NCBI RefSeq assembly: GCF_001650345.1
Contig: NZ_LVHF01000028.1
Coordinates: 62,001 to 126,000 of the forward strand
Reading direction: 5' to 3'
Source of the DNA: Photobacterium jeanii
Lineage (GTDB): Bacteria > Pseudomonadota > Gammaproteobacteria > Enterobacterales > Vibrionaceae
Length of the DNA: 64,000 bases
Below are positions 29,126 to 38,247 of this stretch, piece by piece; position 1 is the first letter of the stretch, and every line of letters starts with the position of its first letter. The notes beneath the pieces were generated by a model, which was not told the DNA's origin, searched no databases, and was given only the letters and a program-made list of their open reading frames with translations. Made by a program: the position numbers and the translations under genes.

Positions 29126-31006
29126 TCAGCCTTTGTTATCTCTTAGCTCTGAAACTCGCTCACGTAGTGTTTGTGAGTTTGCTTCACCAGCTAGGATAGG
29201 ATCACCCGCCACAATATTCACTTTTGACCAAAAGCGCTTTGGAACTTTCAGCAGTGCTTTGCCACCTTCACGACTGAAGTAACTGCCCCATAAGCCTTGT
29301 AGTGCCATAGGCACAATCTTGATATCAGGATCCGTGGTCTTCAGCATGATGTCGATACCGCGCAAGAAAGGTCCCATTTCACCGTCGTAGGTTAGTTGTC
29401 CTTCTGGGAAGATACACACCACCTCACCGTTTCGTAGACGCTGCTTCACTTCATTAAACGCTTTCACAATCGAGCGACGATCTTTGGCTGCAATTGGGAT
29501 CACATGGCACGCATCGCAGAAGGATTTGATCAGAGGTAGCTGATAAATATCACGATCCATCAAGAAGCGAATAGGGCGAGGTGTAGCACCTGCCAGTAAC
29601 AATGCGTCCATATAGGTAACATGGTTACACACAATCAGGGTGCCGCCTTTTGACGGTAGCTTATCCAAGTCGCTGTGTTTGACACGGTACATAGTGTGAG
29701 TCACAACCCATACCACAAAGCGCCAGAAGAAATCAGGAACTTGATAATAGATATAAATCACCACCGCTAAGTTCATTATCGCAAGTAGGAAGAAGAACTG
29801 CGGAATTGAAAGCTCAATTACGGATAAGAACACAATGGCACTAATGGCACTTGCCACCATAAATAAGGCATTCCAAATGTTGTTTGCCGCAATGATCTGA
29901 GAGCGTTCTTCTGGTTTTGCACGGTGCTGCATCATGGCGTACAGAGGTACGATAAAGATACCACCTGAAACACCAAGCATGGTAAGCGAAATAAAGATGC
30001 GTAATAGCTCAGGGTTTTGGACAAAACTTAAAAAAGATTCAGTTGCCGCAATACTATCTGGGGTAGCAAACATTAAATCAGCACTGAAGATAGTGATGCC
30101 TAAGCTGCCTAATGGCACGATACCGGGTTCGATTCGATGACCAGACAAGCGATCACAAAGCATAGAACCTATCGCGATCCCTATAGAGAACAAGCCAAGC
30201 AAGAAAGATACAGCAGCGGCATTACCGCCTAGATAAATCTTGGCAAAGTTAGGAAATTGCGTTAGGTAACAGGCGCCTAAGAACCAGAACCAGCTGATCC
30301 CCATTACACATTGGAATATCGTCTTGTCCTTACGCGCCAGCGCAAGGGTATGGCGTGTTTGTTTCCACGGTTGCCATTTAAAAGTGATGTTCGGTGTTGA
30401 AGGTTTTGCTTCTGGTATCCAACGAGAGGTGAGGTAGCCCATTACTGCAAAGCTCACAACGCTGATCGCCGCTAAGAGCTTAGCTTGTTCTTGGTTGGCA
30501 ATCACACCGGCAATTAAGGTACCCAACAAGATCGCAATGAATGTACCAGTTTCAACAAGGGCATTACCCGAAACCAGTTCTTCTTTTTTTAGATGTTGCG
30601 GCAATAGCGAATACTTGGCAGGTCCAAAGAAAGTGGATTGGGTGCCCATCAAGAACAGCAGTACCAATAGTAACAAGTAGTTTTCAAACAGAAGCGCAAC
30701 AGCCGCGACGGCCATGATCACGACTTCTGCCAGTTTTACTACTCGCATAATTTGTGCTTTGTCGTACTTATCAGCCAATACCCCAGCAGATGCTGAAAAA
30801 AGGAAAAAAGGCAGAATGAACAGTCCTGCTGCTAAGTTAATGGCTAAGTCTGAGCTGAACGGCAAAGCACCCGGCGCAGCGAAGGCGATCAAAATCAATA
30901 ACACGTTCTTGTAAACATTGTCATTGAAAGCACCTAGCGCTTGCGTCAGGAAATAAGGTAAAAAACGCTGTTTTGTTAATAGCCGCGTCTGTGGCGTGTT
31001 ACTCAT
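29126..31006 (-). CDS. MFS transporter fused to a PlsC-type acyltransferase domain
   Basis: 626-residue two-part membrane protein. Residues about 1-415 form an LplT-like major facilitator with many hydrophobic segments (ALGAFNDNVYKNVLL, FFGPAKYSLLPQHL). Residues about 425-626 are a glycerolipid acyltransferase domain with CNHVTYMDALL (NHxxxxD) and FPEGQLTYDGEM. This suggests uptake or flipping of lysophospholipid coupled to reacylation. In other bacteria LplT and Aas are separate, or fused with an added acyl-ACP synthetase. Here the ligase domain is absent and the protein stops after the acyltransferase. It lies 10 bp downstream of a TetR gene, so they are probably one operon. Confidence 0.85.
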   Translation of the reverse strand: MSNTPQTRLLTKQRFLPYFLTQALGAFNDNVYKNVLLILIAFAAPGALPFSSDLAINLAAGLFILPFFLFSASAGVLADKYDKAQIMRVVKLAEVVIMAVAAVALLFENYLLLLVLLFLMGTQSTFFGPAKYSLLPQHLKKEELVSGNALVETGTFIAILLGTLIAGVIANQEQAKLLAAISVVSFAVMGYLTSRWIPEAKPSTPNITFKWQPWKQTRHTLALARKDKTIFQCVMGISWFWFLGACYLTQFPNFAKIYLGGNAAAVSFLLGLFSIGIAIGSMLCDRLSGHRIEPGIVPLGSLGITIFSADLMFATPDSIAATESFLSFVQNPELLRIFISLTMLGVSGGIFIVPLYAMMQHRAKPEERSQIIAANNIWNALFMVASAISAIVFLSVIELSIPQFFFLLAIMNLAVVIYIYYQVPDFFWRFVVWVVTHTMYRVKHSDLDKLPSKGGTLIVCNHVTYMDALLLAGATPRPIRFLMDRDIYQLPLIKSFCDACHVIPIAAKDRRSIVKAFNEVKQRLRNGEVVCIFPEGQLTYDGEMGPFLRGIDIMLKTTDPDIKIVPMALQGLWGSYFSREGGKALLKVPKRFWSKVNIVAGDPILAGEANSQTLRERVSELRDNKG

Positions 31007-31016
31007 TTTCGGTTAC

Positions 31017-31613
31017 TTATTGTTTCCAGGCGGCTAGGTAGGTGTTTAATAGATTATCGATCAGTGCTTGACCGTTAACTGGTGTTGATGTGAAAAGCTT
31101 GTCATCAACAGACAGTAGTGTAATACCGTGAACGCCTGACCAAATAACACGACTAGCTTCTAGCACGGCATCGCTAGCAAGATCTGGGTTAATATCTTTG
31201 ATCAGCTTTTCCAGCATCCCCGTCATGTTGTTGATACGCTCAGATTGCCACTCAGGTAGCTCTTCGCCGTTCATCGTGTGTTGGAAAATGAGTTGCCAAC
31301 GGTATGGATTCTTAGATGCAAAGTTTAGGTAGCAGTAGGCTAGCTTACGTAGCGCATCTTCAGATGAAGTTGCAGATTCCATTTCCGCAGCAGCTTCAAC
31401 TGACATTTCATCAAGAGTTTGGGCAACAGAATGTAGAAGCAATAGATTGTAGTTACCGAACACATTAACCAATGTGCTTGGTACGTAGCCAATCATAGCC
31501 GCAACCTTACGAAGACTTAATTCGTGATGAGGGCGTTCGCTAAGGAAGAGCTTAACTTGCTCTAGCGTCATACTCACTAGCTCTTCACGAGTATGATCAT
31601 TTCGTCTTGCCAT
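31017..31613 (-). CDS. TetR-family transcriptional regulator
   Basis: 198 residues. The N-terminal HTH (about 10-55; LSLRKVAAMIGYVPSTLVNVF) is of TetR type, and the C-terminal part (about 85-190, NPYRWQLIFQHT, VIWSGVHGITLLS) matches the WHG-type ligand domain. It is upstream of and probably cotranscribed with the transporter-acyltransferase gene, so it may sense a lipid-related ligand; that is inference. Its own regulatory site is probably in the 226 bp before its start, but I found no convincing palindrome. Confidence 0.85.
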   Translation of the reverse strand: MARRNDHTREELVSMTLEQVKLFLSERPHHELSLRKVAAMIGYVPSTLVNVFGNYNLLLLHSVAQTLDEMSVEAAAEMESATSSEDALRKLAYCYLNFASKNPYRWQLIFQHTMNGEELPEWQSERINNMTGMLEKLIKDINPDLASDAVLEASRVIWSGVHGITLLSVDDKLFTSTPVNGQALIDNLLNTYLAAWKQ

Positions 31614-31839
31614 TAAATAATCTCTTAAATTTTGTAAAAAACATCAGTGCAGTTAATTGCTTTGCTTATATTAGAGCACCGATACATCACAGTATAATAT
31701 AGAACGATGTTCGATATTTTAATCGCTAGCTGGACTAAGGGTCAAGGTGAATTCAAGCTGGGTGTTTTATTACAAAACAGGTTGTGAGCCCACTCTCACT
31801 CTAGCCTTAACGCCTTGTTGTTGGTCAAAATAATGACGC

Positions 31840-32244
31840 TTAAGCGCGATTGTTTTGACTGTTTTCAATCGATACTTGGTCGTTCAACGTCCAGAAGTCG
31901 ACCAATATCCCAATCAAGAAGAAACCGAACGTGAACAAGTAAAGGATGCCTGTTAACCATTTCCCCATATACATACGATGTACGCCTAAAAAACCGAGGA
32001 AGGTCAGTAGTAACCAAGCCACCGTGTAGTCGATATCACCAGCTTCAAAGCGTAAATCAGCTTCACGATCCATTGACGGAATCAAAAATAAATCGATTAA
32101 CCAACCGATACCAAATAATCCTAGGGTGAAAAACCACAGGGTGCCAGTCACTGGCTTGCCGTAATAAAAACGGTGGGCGCCAGTAAAACCAAAAATCCAC
32201 AATAGATAGCCGATGAGTTTGCTATGTGTATCTTGTACTTGCAT
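31840..32244 (-). CDS. TM2-domain membrane protein (two TM2 units)
   Basis: 134 residues with two tandem TM2 domains: LWIFGFTGAHRFYYGKPVTG (about 14-33) and TFLGFLGVHRMYMGKWLTG (about 81-99). Each is a pair of short transmembrane helices joined by a turn with G-x-HR-x-Y. The repeat suggests internal duplication. Inner-membrane location is expected; the function of bacterial TM2 proteins is unknown. It stands alone. Confidence 0.85.
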   Translation of the reverse strand: MQVQDTHSKLIGYLLWIFGFTGAHRFYYGKPVTGTLWFFTLGLFGIGWLIDLFLIPSMDREADLRFEAGDIDYTVAWLLLTFLGFLGVHRMYMGKWLTGILYLFTFGFFLIGILVDFWTLNDQVSIENSQNNRA

Positions 32245-32475
32245 GGTTGGTGTGCCCCTTAAAGCATTTACGCCATTTATATAAGCGCGACTATATTATC
32301 GCTTTACGTTAAGTATTAGCACTAGCTGACTAGCGAAGAAAGTCTAATCGGATGAAAATAAAGCAAAGGTGTCTTTATGACAGCAGCCGTAACATTTTGA
32401 GATACCTGTTTGATTGACTTTCCTTTTGGCAGCGTTAGGATGCTGGGAGCTTATTATTGGCAAAGGTATTACTGG

Positions 32476-33366
32476 ATGAAACGCTTTTTTACGCTATTTG
32501 CGCTGATTGTTACGGTGGCATTTGTTGCTCCGCACGCAGATGCAAAGAAATTTGGTGGCGGTAAGTCGTTTGGTAAGAGCTTCAAAACAGCTCCTGCTAA
32601 AAAACAACAGCCTCAACAAACGGACTCGATTGGTAAACAAAATCAAAATGCGAACCCAGCAGCACAGTCAGGCAAAAAAGGTCTGATGGGTGGTCTGCTT
32701 GGTGGTTTATTAGCAGGTGGCCTGCTAGCTGCTTTCTTTGGCGGTGCATTTGAAGGTATCCAGTTTATGGATATTCTGATTTTTGGCCTGATTGCCTTTG
32801 TTATCTTTAAATTATTTAAAACCATGCGCAGTAACAAAGCGACGCCGATGGGGCATCGTGAAGCGTATGCTGGAAACTCGCCGCAACAGCCGCAAGCTAA
32901 CCAGCAATATCGCCAAGCGCCTGAGATGAATACAGCAGCCAACACGGCAAACGCAAATCAAGGTTTTGTATCAAGTGACAGCGAAGTGCCGTTTAACTTG
33001 CCGCCGAACTTTAATATGAATGCATTCCTAAGCGGTTCTCGCGATCATTACCGTATCATTCAAGGCGCGTGGAACCATAACGAGCTTGAGAAGATCCGTG
33101 AGTACGTATCACCAGCACTGTTTGCTGATTTATCGTCTGAGCGTGCCAAGCTTGAAGGTGAACAGCACACTGAAGTGATGTATGTGGATGCAGAGTTGGT
33201 TCGCGCCGATTACAACGCAAGTCTTGCTCAGCTAAGTATTCAGTTTACTGGACGTTACAAAGACAGCCATGAAGGTATAGAAGAAGACATTACCGATATC
33301 TGGCACCTTGAGCGTGACCTTACAGCACCGAATGCACCTTGGTTGATCGTAGGTATTCAAGCTTAA
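32476..33366 (+). CDS. Tim44-like domain protein, secreted or membrane-anchored
   Basis: 296 residues from the ATG at 32476, chosen because MKRFFTLFALIVTVAFVAPH is a clear signal peptide (cleavage after HADA); an in-frame start 66 bp upstream would bury it. A K/Q/G-rich linker follows, then glycine-rich and hydrophobic segments (about 75-120, including MDILIFGLIAFVIFKLF), a Q-rich stretch and a C-terminal Tim44-like domain (about 175-296; DHYRIIQGAWNHNELEKIREYV). Related to the MlaC/Tim44 fold-type proteins of proteobacteria; function unknown. Confidence 0.85.
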   Translation: MKRFFTLFALIVTVAFVAPHADAKKFGGGKSFGKSFKTAPAKKQQPQQTDSIGKQNQNANPAAQSGKKGLMGGLLGGLLAGGLLAAFFGGAFEGIQFMDILIFGLIAFVIFKLFKTMRSNKATPMGHREAYAGNSPQQPQANQQYRQAPEMNTAANTANANQGFVSSDSEVPFNLPPNFNMNAFLSGSRDHYRIIQGAWNHNELEKIREYVSPALFADLSSERAKLEGEQHTEVMYVDAELVRADYNASLAQLSIQFTGRYKDSHEGIEEDITDIWHLERDLTAPNAPWLIVGIQA

Positions 33367-33387
33367 CCTATACAAGCTATTGATTAT

Positions 33388-33414
33388 AAAGCCGCTCTTT
33401 TGAGCGGTTTTTTT
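33388..33414 (+). terminator. Terminator after Tim44-like gene
   Basis: CCGCTC, loop TTTT, GAGCGG, then TTTTTTT. Confidence 0.88.
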
Positions 33415-33630
33415 GTATCTGAGCCTTGTACGCTTTTTGTTCAACTCTGATTTTTGTGAAAGTCTACGCAGGTTTCATTCACTTCGCTTGGATGAGGAAT
33501 CTTCGTAATCTTTGAGCTAGGTCGCTTTATTGCTGAAAGCGAGTGGTAGAGAGTTGATCTCGCCACCTAGTTTTCTTTGCTTAACACGCTAGTATTAATT
33601 CAGCGCAACGATCATATATAAGAGGTATTT

Positions 33631-33879
33631 ATGCCATATAACAGCGATTTGGTTTCAGAACTTAACCTTCTGGTTAAATTTCCGATGCATAGCGATTTAG
33701 AAGGAATCAAGGTGCACAGTGATGCCGCACCTGAAATGATTGATGCAGCTAAGCGTTTGTACGCAAAAGGATTAGTGACTCAAGAAGACGGCGGCTACTT
33801 AACTTACTCAGGCCATCAGGCGGTAGAGCATGCTAAGTCTGCATTACGAATTTTGACCGGTAAAGTCACTAACGAATAG
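33631..33879 (+). CDS. TIGR02647-family conserved small protein
   Basis: 82 residues, MPYNSDLVSELNLLVKF at the start and AKRLYAKGLVTQEDGGYLT near the end, which fits the small gamma-proteobacterial TIGR02647 family. The fold looks like a small winged-helix (helices plus a GGYLT beta-wing), so a DNA-binding role is possible but unproven. AGAGGT lies just before the start. Confidence 0.8.
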   Translation: MPYNSDLVSELNLLVKFPMHSDLEGIKVHSDAAPEMIDAAKRLYAKGLVTQEDGGYLTYSGHQAVEHAKSALRILTGKVTNE

Positions 33880-33923
33880 ATGACTAGACAATATCATGAC
33901 CTGTATGTCCACAGGTCATGATG

Positions 33924-34172
33924 TTAGGTAATATTTTCCAACTCAGTAATATTATCGAGTGCTTGTTGATTGCTCGAACCACAAACATCAGGACAGGCTT
34001 TAAAGTGGTGACACACTTTTGGTCGTTCTGGCTTGCCAAAAAGCTTACATAAATTTTCATCATTGAGTTGAACGCAGCGAACTCCTGCTGGTTTGCCATT
34101 TGGCATGCCGGGAATAGGAGATGAGATGCTAGGGGCGATACAACACGCGCCGCAGCCTAAACGACATTCCAT
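33924..34172 (-). CDS. YkgJ-family cysteine-cluster protein
   Basis: 82 residues from the ATG at 34172, giving MECRLGCGACCIAPSISSPI as in E. coli YkgJ; a start 51 bp upstream adds residues the family lacks. Conserved cysteines: C3, GCGACC, VRCVQL, NLCKLFG, KVCHHF and the PDVC near the end. The pattern suggests a metal or Fe-S site. Function unknown. It is divergent from another cysteine-cluster gene, YcgN-like. Confidence 0.85.
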   Translation of the reverse strand: MECRLGCGACCIAPSISSPIPGMPNGKPAGVRCVQLNDENLCKLFGKPERPKVCHHFKACPDVCGSSNQQALDNITELENIT

Positions 34173-34422
34173 AAAGTTACCTATAATTTGAGTGCGCTGA
34201 ATTAAGGACGCGCACGTTACCACTGTTGGTAAAGCGGGTCAAAAATGAGTCCTTTTGAGTCGTAAAAAGCATCGAATTAGCGCCGCAGATAAGAGTGATT
34301 ATTATTCCAGTGCTAATTGTGCGGTTAGCAGTCGCAAATGCTTGCACTTTACGGATTGGCTCGTTATAACACCGCCTTCTTTGCGCTATTAGCAAAGAGT
34401 AATTCGATTGAAGGTGATAGGT

Positions 34423-34857
34423 ATGACGCAGTTTTGGCAGCAAAAAGATTTACGTGAGATGACAGACGCAGAGTGGGAATCACTTTGTGACGGTTGTGGT
34501 AAATGTTGTCTGCACAAGCTGATTGACGACGACACCGACGATATTTACTACACCAATGTGGCGTGTAGCCTGCTGGACGACAAAACTTGCTCTTGCCGTG
34601 ACTACCCAAACCGTTTTGCCTCTGGCGAAGAATGTTTGAAGCTCACGCGTGAGCGCATTGATGAGTTTGTTTGGCTACCAGAAACTTGTGCTTACCGCCT
34701 ATTAGCCGAAGGTAAGGATTTACCTGAGTGGCACCCGCTGATCACTGGCTCTAAAGAAGCTATGCACCAAGCAGATGAATCGGTTCGCGGTAAAATCGTG
34801 TACGAAATTGACGTGATAGACTGGGAAGACCACATTTTGAATCACCCAAATCGCTGA
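34423..34857 (+). CDS. YcgN-family cysteine-cluster protein (UPF0260)
   Basis: 144 residues from the ATG at 34423, preceded by AAGGTGATAGG. Family signatures: [38 protein letters not shown] and [10 protein letters not shown]. The CxxCxxCC core suggests a metal or Fe-S cluster. Role unknown. It ends before a terminator at 34890. Confidence 0.9.
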   Translation: MTQFWQQKDLREMTDAEWESLCDGCGKCCLHKLIDDDTDDIYYTNVACSLLDDKTCSCRDYPNRFASGEECLKLTRERIDEFVWLPETCAYRLLAEGKDLPEWHPLITGSKEAMHQADESVRGKIVYEIDVIDWEDHILNHPNR

Positions 34858-34889
34858 TTAATAAGCGGTTAGTACATTAAAGTATTTAT

Positions 34890-34915
34890 AGAACCTCAGT
34901 TTTGCTGGGGTTTTC
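34890..34915 (+). terminator. Terminator after ycgN-like gene
   Basis: AACCTCAG (34892-34899), loop TTTTG, CTGGGGTT, then TTC. Confidence 0.7.
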
Positions 34916-35067
34916 GTCGTTTTGGGCTTGGATAAAGTGCAGGGGAGAGTTGGCGCAGTAATGGCTAACTTCAGCGATAAGGCTTTTTATACCTTAGTGT
35001 CATATTTATGTAACTAGTGATGGTCTATAAATAGAGTAAGCACATCATTTAATCTATGGGGTAGGTT

Positions 35068-35250
35068 ATGAGTGAAACTAAGATGGATCTTCGCACCAGA
35101 CACTTCAATGATGAAAGTGGTCACGATAAAAAAGATAGCCTAGACCATATCTTATGGGATGATTATAGCTATCGTTACAATTGTCAGCGCGAGTTAGCGG
35201 ATCCAAATGCTACCCCGCTGCGTGACAATGAGCATTTAGACTGGCTATAA
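35068..35250 (+). CDS. Small acidic hypothetical protein
   Basis: 60 residues, rich in Asp, Glu, Arg and His and with no hydrophobic segment, so probably cytoplasmic. GGGTAGG just before the ATG is a fair ribosome site, and it has its own 200-bp upstream region. I do not recognise a family. Its last 6 bases overlap the end of the convergent dusC gene (35245). Motif-like pieces are [13 protein letters not shown] and the C-terminal EHLDWL. Probably real because of the ribosome site and coding-like composition. Confidence 0.6.
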   Translation: MSETKMDLRTRHFNDESGHDKKDSLDHILWDDYSYRYNCQRELADPNATPLRDNEHLDWL

Positions 35251-36195
35251 GTCTAGTTCAGCGTGTGCGCCTTTTAATATTTCCACGATAGGCGCTGCTT
35301 TATTGTGGCTACGAATATCTGCGAATAAGGCTTTGGCTTGCGGGTATTCGTGGCGCAGGTAGGCAAACCACTGTTTTACTCGGTTCGGGTAATAAAGCCC
35401 TTTATCGCCCTTAATCTCGTACTGGGAGTATTTAAGGAGTAGGGCAAGCACTTGTTGCCAACTCATGTGCGCTTCATTGTGTTTCACCACATTACACAAG
35501 TTCGGCAAGTTCAAGGCACCACGACACACCATTAAGGCGTCTGTTTGTGTTGTTTCAATACAGCGCTGCCCATCCTGATAGTTCCAAACTTCACCGTTAG
35601 CAATGATCGGCATACGCAGCTTTTGACGTAGTTGACCGATATAGTCCCATTTAATGGTCTCGGCTTTGTAACCATCTACTTTGGTACGAGCATGGATCGT
35701 GATTTCATCGGCTCCGGCTTGCTGAACGGCATCGGCAATTTCAAAACAGTGCTCAGGATCATCCCAACCTAAACGCACCTTTGCGGTGACAGGCTTTGTC
35801 GGGTGAACGGCTGCGCGTACGGCTTTAACGATTTGGTAAATTTGCTCAGGCTCTTTCAGTAGCACAGCACCGCCGCGACTCTTGTTAACGGCTTTTGCTG
35901 GGCAGCCAAAATTGATATCCACCCCAGCAGAACCAAGTTGATCTGCACGGTGAGCATTTTCCGCTAACCAGTGTGGGTCTTGGCCTAATAATTGGACTCG
36001 AACCGGGGTGCCAGCCTTGGTTTTACCACCTTGGCGTAGCTCTGGGCAGAGGCGGTAAAACACACTATTGGGTAGGAGTTGATCGACGACGCGGACAAAT
36101 TCGGTCACACACAGATCGTAGTCATTAATGTCGGTTAGCATCTCGCGCATCAAATGATCCAAGACGCCTTCCATCGGCCCTAAAATTACTCGCAT
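35245..36195 (-). CDS. dusC: tRNA-dihydrouridine(16) synthase
   Basis: 316 residues. FMN-dependent TIM-barrel enzyme reducing U16 in tRNA. It starts [20 protein letters not shown] as in E. coli DusC, with catalytic C98 in [20 protein letters not shown]-contacting [10 protein letters not shown] and IANGEVW, and a C-terminal recruitment domain (about 245-316). It is convergent with the small gene at 35068 and followed upstream by a separate SDR-like gene. Confidence 0.95.
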   Translation of the reverse strand: MRVILGPMEGVLDHLMREMLTDINDYDLCVTEFVRVVDQLLPNSVFYRLCPELRQGGKTKAGTPVRVQLLGQDPHWLAENAHRADQLGSAGVDINFGCPAKAVNKSRGGAVLLKEPEQIYQIVKAVRAAVHPTKPVTAKVRLGWDDPEHCFEIADAVQQAGADEITIHARTKVDGYKAETIKWDYIGQLRQKLRMPIIANGEVWNYQDGQRCIETTQTDALMVCRGALNLPNLCNVVKHNEAHMSWQQVLALLLKYSQYEIKGDKGLYYPNRVKQWFAYLRHEYPQAKALFADIRSHNKAAPIVEILKGAHAELDL

Positions 36196-36258
36196 CGCTC
36201 TTATTCATCTCGCCTAGTGAAGGGGCGTGATTGTAGTGTGGAATGCGAGTGATGTCAT

Positions 36259-36930
36259 CTAGGCGAGAAGATCTTTTCCTACGATCGTATTTGCACTTGG
36301 AGAGTGGGAGAGTGGCTGAAGTGCTTGCTCTAGCATGACTTTTGCTAAATGCTCGGCGGGGATTGGCGTGAAATGCGCTAATGGTCCAATAAGGAGAGGC
36401 TGCAATGCCTGCAAGATACCCTGGGTGAGTACTTCATCTCTACGAGGTTTAGAGCGTTCACCTTTTAGCGGCCCTGGTCTGACAAAGGTACAGTGCTCAA
36501 AGCCCATTGCTTTGATGGCTTTTTCCATTTTTCCTTTGCAACGCAGGTAATGTGACGGTGAGAGCGGGTGAGCAAATAAGCTCGAAATGACGATAATATG
36601 TTGAACCCCAATCATCTTCATCGTCGTGGCGACGTCTTTCACTAAATCATAATCAACCGCTTTGAGCGCGGCTTTGCTACCAGCTTGCTTGAGGGTGGTG
36701 CCTAAACAGATGAAGCCAAGTTGTGGTGTGGCTTGTTGATCGCTCCATTCGGTCACTCTGAGCTCAGGATGAACAATCTGCACTAGCTTTTTGCTATGGA
36801 AAGGAAGCTCACGGCGCGAAAGCGAATACACGGTGCGGATCTCATCATGGGCAAGCAATTGATGAAGTAACTCATCGCCAACTAAACCGCTTGCGCCAGC
36901 GATGACTGCTTGGGTGGTATTTTGCGTCAT
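36259..36930 (-). CDS. NAD(P)-binding atypical short-chain dehydrogenase-like protein
   Basis: 223 residues from the ATG at 36930 (AAGGA about 10 bp upstream); an in-frame ATG 21 bp earlier lacks a ribosome site. Rossmann fold with the nucleotide loop AGASGLVGDELLHQLL at about 10-24, then ICLGTTLKQAGSKAALKAVD and HYLRCKGKMEKAI, and a catalytic-like YLRCK (YxxxK). This is the HTATIP2-like group of atypical SDRs. Substrate unknown. Confidence 0.8.
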   Translation of the reverse strand: MTQNTTQAVIAGASGLVGDELLHQLLAHDEIRTVYSLSRRELPFHSKKLVQIVHPELRVTEWSDQQATPQLGFICLGTTLKQAGSKAALKAVDYDLVKDVATTMKMIGVQHIIVISSLFAHPLSPSHYLRCKGKMEKAIKAMGFEHCTFVRPGPLKGERSKPRRDEVLTQGILQALQPLLIGPLAHFTPIPAEHLAKVMLEQALQPLSHSPSANTIVGKDLLA

Positions 36931-37112
36931 GTTCTTTCGATCCTTCTCCATCTAAGCCGTCTAGTTTTGCCTCTATTTGCATTGAATTTCAACATCTTTG
37001 CGGCAAAATCATGGCATTTATTGACCTATCTTAATTTCAGTCGCGCTGGTAGTCATGAAAAGGTGCTGTATAATCCCGCCTTTGAATATTGTGGTAACGC
37101 GGAAAATTAGAC

Positions 37113-37757
37113 ATGACAACATTAATGACTTTACCTGCTGACTGGGAAGGCATGCCTGCGGCTTTCATTGAAGGTGCGCTGTTGGCGGCCAATGCTAACC
37201 CTAAGCCGCTGGAGCCAGAAGTATGGCTACCTGTGCTGGTGGATGATGGCATGGAAAACACAGATGTGACTGTGTCTGATGAACATAAAGTTGCCATCTT
37301 GAATCATTTCGAAATGCAGTACCGCCACATTAAAGCGGGTGAGTACGATTTACCTGAAGCTGTGGCTTGGTCTGAAGCTGAAGGCGTGCATGAAGGTTTG
37401 CAGCACTTTGCGGAAGGCTTTCTATCAGTATGGCCACACATTGAGCCAGCATGGGCGGATCAGCCGCTATCTGATGGCACGATGAATATGCTTTCGGCAT
37501 TGATCACAACCCTAATGCTGGCGATGAACGAAGAAGAAACGCTTGCGCAAATGGCAGAGGCGGGGATTGATAATATGCCAGCGCCAGCAAGCTTGTATCC
37601 ACAACTTGAGTTGATGGTTACGGAAGTGGTGATGGCGGCTGATGAGCTACAAATTGGTGCTGCTGCCCAAGCGGTTAATCCATATAAAGACACAGGCCGT
37701 AACGATCCTTGTCCGTGTGAAAGCGGAAAAAAATTCAAGCAATGCTGCGGTAAATAA
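37113..37757 (+). CDS. UPF0149/YecA-family protein with C-terminal SEC-C zinc motif
   Basis: 214 residues. The N-terminal and central helical region (about 10-180) matches UPF0149, with HEGLQHFAEGFLSVWP. The last 20 residues contain GRNDPCPCESGKKFKQCC, the SEC-C zinc-binding motif found at the end of SecA, from which E. coli YecA binds ribosomes. It is immediately followed by the nudG-like gene with no gap, so they form an operon. Confidence 0.88.
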   Translation: MTTLMTLPADWEGMPAAFIEGALLAANANPKPLEPEVWLPVLVDDGMENTDVTVSDEHKVAILNHFEMQYRHIKAGEYDLPEAVAWSEAEGVHEGLQHFAEGFLSVWPHIEPAWADQPLSDGTMNMLSALITTLMLAMNEEETLAQMAEAGIDNMPAPASLYPQLELMVTEVVMAADELQIGAAAQAVNPYKDTGRNDPCPCESGKKFKQCCGK

Positions 37758-38168
37758 ATGACGCAACAGGTAGATAAGCCGATTATCACCGTCGTAGCTG
37801 GGGTGATTGTTAAAGACGGTCACTATTTTCTGGCACAGCGATTGCCAAATGCGAGCCAAGGCGGTTTGTGGGAGTTTCCCGGCGGAAAAGTAGAAGCTGG
37901 AGAAACACCCGAGCAAGCGCTTGAGCGTGAGTTACATGAGGAGCTCACGATAAACACGGTAACAGGACAGTGGTTGGCTGATAGTGTGTTTGACTACGGC
38001 GATAAGGTAATCGAGCTCAAAGGCTATTTAAGCCATTGGCAAGCAGGTGACGTTGAGTTACACAGTCATCAGGCAATGGCGTGGGTTTTGCTAGAAGATC
38101 TCAGTCGTTACGATCTTTGTCCGGCAGATCTGCCAATTGTTGATGCTTTACAAGCTTTGGCAATGTAA
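37758..38168 (+). CDS. Nudix hydrolase, NudG/MutT-like
   Basis: 136 residues. Nudix box at about 41-63: GGKVEAGETPEQALERELHE, then EL. The overall sequence resembles E. coli NudG (CTP/oxidised nucleotide pyrophosphohydrolase) including the end CPADLPIVDALQAL, more than canonical MutT. It would cleave (2-hydroxy-)dATP, 5-methyl-dCTP or 8-oxo-dGTP type substrates. The start codon follows the stop of the upstream gene directly. Confidence 0.85.
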   Translation: MTQQVDKPIITVVAGVIVKDGHYFLAQRLPNASQGGLWEFPGGKVEAGETPEQALERELHEELTINTVTGQWLADSVFDYGDKVIELKGYLSHWQAGDVELHSHQAMAWVLLEDLSRYDLCPADLPIVDALQALAM

Positions 38169-38191
38169 GGCTCATAGAGGCGAGATAAATT

Positions 38192-38217
38192 AAGGGCGCT
38201 CCTAGGAGCGCCCTTGT
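38192..38217. terminator. Perfect palindrome terminator between nudG-like gene and dsbB
   Basis: AAGGGCGCTCCT followed by its exact complement AGGAGCGCCCTT is a 24-nt perfect palindrome. T-rich sequence follows on the plus strand. It lies between convergent genes. Confidence 0.75.
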
Positions 38218-38247
38218 TGTATTTGATGGTTCGCTAGCAATTAACGC

